A stretch of 64,000 bases of DNA from NCBI RefSeq assembly GCF_014196745.1, contig NZ_JACIEH010000001.1:992001-1056000 (forward strand), written 5' to 3'. Source of the DNA: Sphingomonas kyeonggiensis. Lineage in GTDB: Bacteria; Pseudomonadota; Alphaproteobacteria; Sphingomonadales; Sphingomonadaceae. The first letter of the stretch is position 1. Every line of letters begins with the position of its first letter. The position numbers and the translations under genes were made by a program. Positions 60,583 to 64,000 of this stretch are shown here, in pieces. The notes under the pieces are model-generated. The model did no database searches, was not told where the DNA came from, and was given only the letters and a program-made list of their open reading frames with translations.

Positions 60583-61154
60583 GGTCATCCGCGCTAGCCT
60601 GTCCCGCAACGGCAGCTATTGCCGCTTCATTCCCCGAGAGCAGACGGTCAGCAACCGGGAAAGCCTGGTCGTTGCGCGCGGGGATCCGGTGAGGATTCCG
60701 GAGTGCGTCCTGAGCTGCGCTATCGGACGTTCTCCCGCGAAGCGGGCTATTTCTTGCGGGAAGCGGGCTCCTTGCTGCTGCGTTCGGTGGCGGCTTTCTT
60801 GCCCAAGCCGAACTCAAGCGCCATTTCCCGGCACGCTTGGCATAGGGCCTCCTTCAAATCACAGATTATGCGCGGGGTCCCTTACCTGGTTGCCGAGGAG
60901 AAACGCCTGCGAGCCGACATAGCGCCGCTCTTTTTGTTTGACGCATCTGCCCGCGTGGATGGGGCATATTTGCTACTGATGATCTTGGCGCGCGTTAGCT
61001 AGTTACAACGAGTTGAAAGGCTGACCCCGGAAGGGCCAGACAAATGAGGGGCTGGATGATACCACAGATGCGGCGGTGAACCCGTGATAGGTATGGGCGG
61101 GCAGCAGAGCCCTTCACCAAGCATCGATATACGACGCGCGATGCAAAACCTTGC
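60583..61154. other. 572-bp region without a supported gene
   Basis: Several short open frames exist on both strands. On the minus strand one ends in MALEFGLGKKAATERSSKEP, which looks protein-like, but the frame is interrupted upstream (stop near 60,885). I call no gene. Confidence 0.4.
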
Positions 61155-61559
61155 TCACTGGGTTTCGAACGTACTCAAAACCGCACCATTAGATTGGCAA
61201 ATTTCAACATATCGAGAGCCGCCAATGGCACCTCTTCCCGGGCCGCTATCCTCGACAAGCCAAACGCCGTTCTTGATTTTAGCGGAGAGTGGAAAACGAA
61301 TGGTGTCCTTACCGTAGATATCCACCAAATAAACTGCTCCTAACGCCATCGCGCGGTCCATGTTTTTTACGATGCCTCCTGCAATAGGAGCGGGCGGCCA
61401 GGAACCAAGCGACGGAGTACCGCAAGTAGAACCTTTGTTGATGCCGCTGCCGTAATTCGTCGTTTCCCGCGACATCAAGCTTGAAGAATTTTCGCTGTGA
61501 GGCGCGATATCGCCGCTACATGCTCCAGTCAGCAGAAGCGCGACAACAAATACTCTCAT
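61155..61559 (-). CDS. lipoprotein, candidate NTF2-fold immunity protein (134 aa)
   Basis: Lipobox LLTGAC (Cys14) gives a periplasmic lipoprotein. The C-terminal half (ALGAVYLVDIYGKDTIRF, LSAKIKNGVWLVEDS, IGGSRYVEICQSNGAVL) matches the NTF2-fold immunity pattern: IYG, then KNGVW, then GG-Y-EI plus a short hairpin. Located 41 bp downstream of the Rhs toxin gene, the normal immunity position; lipidation suggests the toxin acts in the periplasm or is met there. Confidence 0.7.
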   Translation of the reverse strand: MRVFVVALLLTGACSGDIAPHSENSSSLMSRETTNYGSGINKGSTCGTPSLGSWPPAPIAGGIVKNMDRAMALGAVYLVDIYGKDTIRFPLSAKIKNGVWLVEDSGPGRGAIGGSRYVEICQSNGAVLSTFETQ

Positions 61560-61600
61560 AAAGGCCCCCTACGGAGTTTATAGTATCAGTCTACAGATGG

Positions 61601-64000
61601 CTAGTTAGTAGCTTTAGACCTGCCATTTCGATAATAATACCAACCATAGTCACCTCCGCGACCTCGCGCGCCCGCGTATACGACGCAGAAGAATCCATAC
61701 ATACTGCAGGTCTGCTGATCTGTTCCGCTAAACCCCGGATATCCATACATGTATTGGTGAGTATGGAAGAAGACATTTGCGCCCGTGTCGGCAATGGCTT
61801 TGATTTGTTCTTTTGAAATAAACTTTCCGGCGTCAGATGAAATAAGGCCGGTTGTAGGCCGGAAATCGTCAAAGCCTATGCCTCCAAAACCAACCTCAAC
61901 CTGTTCATCAATCGCCTTGCCCCAAGCAGCCGCAGCCATTTTCCTGAAGGTGGCATTTTGATTGAGCTTATTTCCTGGGTCTGAGACAAATTTGAACGCA
62001 AACTCGTCGCAGTTCCAAGCGCCTGCGCAAGGAACCACCGCCCCCTCCTGCACCAGTGTTGACACTACGGAACCGAGCGTAATGTCTCCTACAATGTATT
62101 TGGCAACAGCGTCGATTGCGGCGGTCTGAGCGCTCCCGGTCAACTCGGAGAATTTACGTGCAACATATCCCGTTGCCGTATCACGCCCACTGCAATCCGG
62201 GATACGACTCCCCGTAACGAAAACACATCCAGCTCGAAGTAATCCGCTCGGGTCGGCGAAATTAACCGGATCGTTCCCAACATAAGTGTATTGATTGAGG
62301 CCGTCAGCATACCCAGCCGGGTCAGCTTGCATGAAGCGCCCTAGCGTCGGAGAGTAGACGCGCGCCTTGTAATAATACATTCCGAGCTCAGGTAGCCACA
62401 TCTGACCAGTGTATTGAAATCTCCCGAAATTTCCGTCCGCGGGGACGCCATATTCATCGTAGGCGTTGGTCCCGTTGCGATTACCAGCGCAATCAGCCTG
62501 AGCGATAACGGAGCCTCGCTCATCGTTGTGGAAAAATGTACTACCTGAGCAGTTCATCCCCCCCGTATCCGCGAAGACCGGCTCGTCTCGGCCAGCAAAC
62601 ATATATCGCCGCGTCAGAAGCCCAGAGCCGTTATATTCTCCCACCAAGCGGTCGCCGTCGTAGAGAAACTGGCTCGTTCCCCCGGCGCTGGTGACCGAAA
62701 AGATTCGGCCATATGGATCATATGTTAACGTCACGCCGCCGCTCTTCGAAATTAACTTGTTCTCAGCGTCATAGTTAAAGCTATTGCTGCCATCACTCGT
62801 AAGGTTGCCTCTCAGATCGTAAACGAAACTTGCCGGCCCGGCTGCCACGATCTGGTTTAGGCTATTGACGGCATAGGCGCGATCAACATTGTAATGTCCG
62901 ACATAAGCATAGGAATCATTATCGCGGCTCTGGCCGGATATCTGGCCGACAGGATTGTAATCAAAGGTCTGGTTGAGATTTCCGACACCACCTGCAAACG
63001 CCTGCCCTAGACTCGAAAGGCGCGAAATCGCGTTGTACCCGTAGCTGGTAGAACTGCCCGACCGGGTGACCCCGGAGCGTCGCCCCATCGTATCGTAAAC
63101 GATGCTCATAAAAGGCACTGTCCCGCTGCCGCTGCTCCACCATTTCAAAGCGCTCAGCCGGTTAATGCCGTCGTAATCGCTCGCGAAGTAGACACCGTCC
63201 GGATGGGTTATCCGCACCCGGTTGCCCGCAAGGTCATAAACGTAGCTCAGGGTTCGCGGACTACCGCTCATATCATTGCTGGTAGAGACTAGGCGGCCCA
63301 GAGCGTCGTAATTATTAGAAATTCCAATACCATTCGCCGAAGAGAATCGAGCATAGATTTGTTGGCCAAGCAAGTCATATCCGTAATACACATCCTCAAC
63401 AGATCCGTCCGCAACATGTTTACGAACTAATCTCCCTGCAAGATCGTATGTAAAGTCTATTCTCTTGCTCGAATCTGCGTAATATCCTCGGAGATATTTG
63501 CTGGCTATTTTTCCTGCATTGTTATAGACAATTTCTTCGAAATCGGAAGTGGAGCTGTTTCCGCCGCCGACCGCCCCGATAGGGAAACGCGTTTTTGTGA
63601 GCCGATCAAACCCGTCATATTCGTAGCTAGTCTTATTGCCTTCGCCATCGGTGACGCTCGAAACCAGTCCGTTTCCGGTATAGGCATTGATTAGGATGTC
63701 CGCTTGATCGACAGTGCCATAGCCTTCCTGTAATTTCGTAGTTCGGCCCGCTCCATCGTAGACTGTGCGCGAAATACGGTCAGGCCCAAAAGCGCCTGCA
63801 GCCGTAACGGCGCAGGCGCCCGGGGAAGTTCCCCAGGTTGCAATATTCATCCTCAGCGCGGCACAATCTAGCCTTCCCGTCGCATCATAGCTATATTGCG
63901 TAACCCGATACGTATTCGTACCGGCAGCGAAGCTATCGACAGTCTTGAAGCCATTCGCATCATAAGTCATGGCGAGTTGAGTGGCAGGTGTAAATGCCGC
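61601..64000 (-). CDS. Rhs repeat toxin, C-terminal part (partial, 800 codons seen)
   Basis: Open to the window edge, so the N-terminus is missing. Many YD repeats (YDANGFKTVDSF, YDGAGRTTKLQEGYG, YDALGRLVSTSND, YDLAGNRVRI) and the Rhs core end (YTGQMWLPELGMYYYKARVY, LGRFMQADPAGYADGLNQYT, then the DPSGL junction). The last about 220 residues are the toxin: GANVFFHTHQYMYG...FSGTD resembles a JAB/DUF4329-type H-x-H...S-x2-D metal site, with cysteines CSMYGFFC. Lower GC than neighbours. Immunity gene follows. Confidence 0.9.
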   Translation of the reverse strand, partial: AAFTPATQLAMTYDANGFKTVDSFAAGTNTYRVTQYSYDATGRLDCAALRMNIATWGTSPGACAVTAAGAFGPDRISRTVYDGAGRTTKLQEGYGTVDQADILINAYTGNGLVSSVTDGEGNKTSYEYDGFDRLTKTRFPIGAVGGGNSSTSDFEEIVYNNAGKIASKYLRGYYADSSKRIDFTYDLAGRLVRKHVADGSVEDVYYGYDLLGQQIYARFSSANGIGISNNYDALGRLVSTSNDMSGSPRTLSYVYDLAGNRVRITHPDGVYFASDYDGINRLSALKWWSSGSGTVPFMSIVYDTMGRRSGVTRSGSSTSYGYNAISRLSSLGQAFAGGVGNLNQTFDYNPVGQISGQSRDNDSYAYVGHYNVDRAYAVNSLNQIVAAGPASFVYDLRGNLTSDGSNSFNYDAENKLISKSGGVTLTYDPYGRIFSVTSAGGTSQFLYDGDRLVGEYNGSGLLTRRYMFAGRDEPVFADTGGMNCSGSTFFHNDERGSVIAQADCAGNRNGTNAYDEYGVPADGNFGRFQYTGQMWLPELGMYYYKARVYSPTLGRFMQADPAGYADGLNQYTYVGNDPVNFADPSGLLRAGCVFVTGSRIPDCSGRDTATGYVARKFSELTGSAQTAAIDAVAKYIVGDITLGSVVSTLVQEGAVVPCAGAWNCDEFAFKFVSDPGNKLNQNATFRKMAAAAWGKAIDEQVEVGFGGIGFDDFRPTTGLISSDAGKFISKEQIKAIADTGANVFFHTHQYMYGYPGFSGTDQQTCSMYGFFCVVYAGARGRGGDYGWYYYRNGRSKATN

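Noticed and set aside
60578..61002. Opposed small frames between the DUF6572 copy and the immunity gene
   Set aside because: No ribosome sites, no family, frames interrupted.
1..64000. CRISPR arrays, rRNA genes, insertion sequences with transposases
   Set aside because: No regularly spaced repeats, no rRNA signatures and no transposase reading frames were seen.

Overview
The window looks like a chromosomal segment of a GC-rich alphaproteobacterium, most likely a sphingomonad. This is inferred from a FecI/FecR/STN-TonB-receptor locus, a MucR-type regulator, an alphaproteobacterial GTTC-N7-GTTC SOS box, DUF736/DUF6572-type accessory proteins and a family of mosaic intergenic repeats. No rRNA, CRISPR array or complete tRNA was seen.

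Layout. (1) 1-12.8 kb appears to be core chromosome, all genes on the + strand: an ECF sigma / FecR / TonB-receptor / secreted phosphatase cluster, a FixJ-type two-component system, an ABC transporter (fused permease plus ATPase) and a small secreted protein. (2) At 12,846-12,892 lies the 3' half of a tRNA-Lys(CTT) gene, followed at once by a tyrosine integrase. This is the left attachment site of an integrated element that runs rightwards. (3) 14.9-25.8 kb is a patchwork: an SDR/DoxX/HxlR locus, an ImmA/IrrE operon, a flavin-dependent oxidoreductase, an AlbA_2 protein, an Abi C-terminal protein, and remnants of a TetR regulator, a diguanylate cyclase and a NodT-type efflux protein. (4) 25.8-57.6 kb is a dense candidate defence and stress island: an HNH nuclease paired with a HEPN protein; an AbiGi-like protein; a PIN-like protein with a KAP NTPase; two divergent SRAP genes around an SOS box; a 1,505-residue nuclease-STAND protein; a MucR regulator; an Mrr-like nuclease; a 1,456-residue HNH-NACHT protein; an exported trypsin/subtilisin/lipoprotein operon; and a nuclease / DUF4297 / Rad50-like ATPase module. 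Small accessory genes of conjugative-element type (DUF1488, DUF736, a transglycosylase) are scattered among them. (5) 57.6-64 kb holds a strong terminator, a tRNA-like remnant, a ferredoxin divergent from a LysR regulator, a recent 496-bp tandem duplication of a DUF6572 gene, and the 3' end of an Rhs toxin with a candidate NTF2-fold immunity lipoprotein.

Best candidates for undescribed biology are the three-gene exported protease operon (47.4-52.2 kb), the two large nuclease-STAND proteins flanking a MucR regulator and an Mrr-like nuclease (34.9-45.7 kb), the nuclease/DUF4297/SMC module whose genes are preceded by GC-rich inverted repeats (53.7-57.6 kb), the translationally coupled HNH + HEPN pair (25.9-27.5 kb), and the SOS-linked pair of SRAP genes, one lacking the catalytic cysteine. 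All functional claims come from reading motifs by eye; no database search was run.
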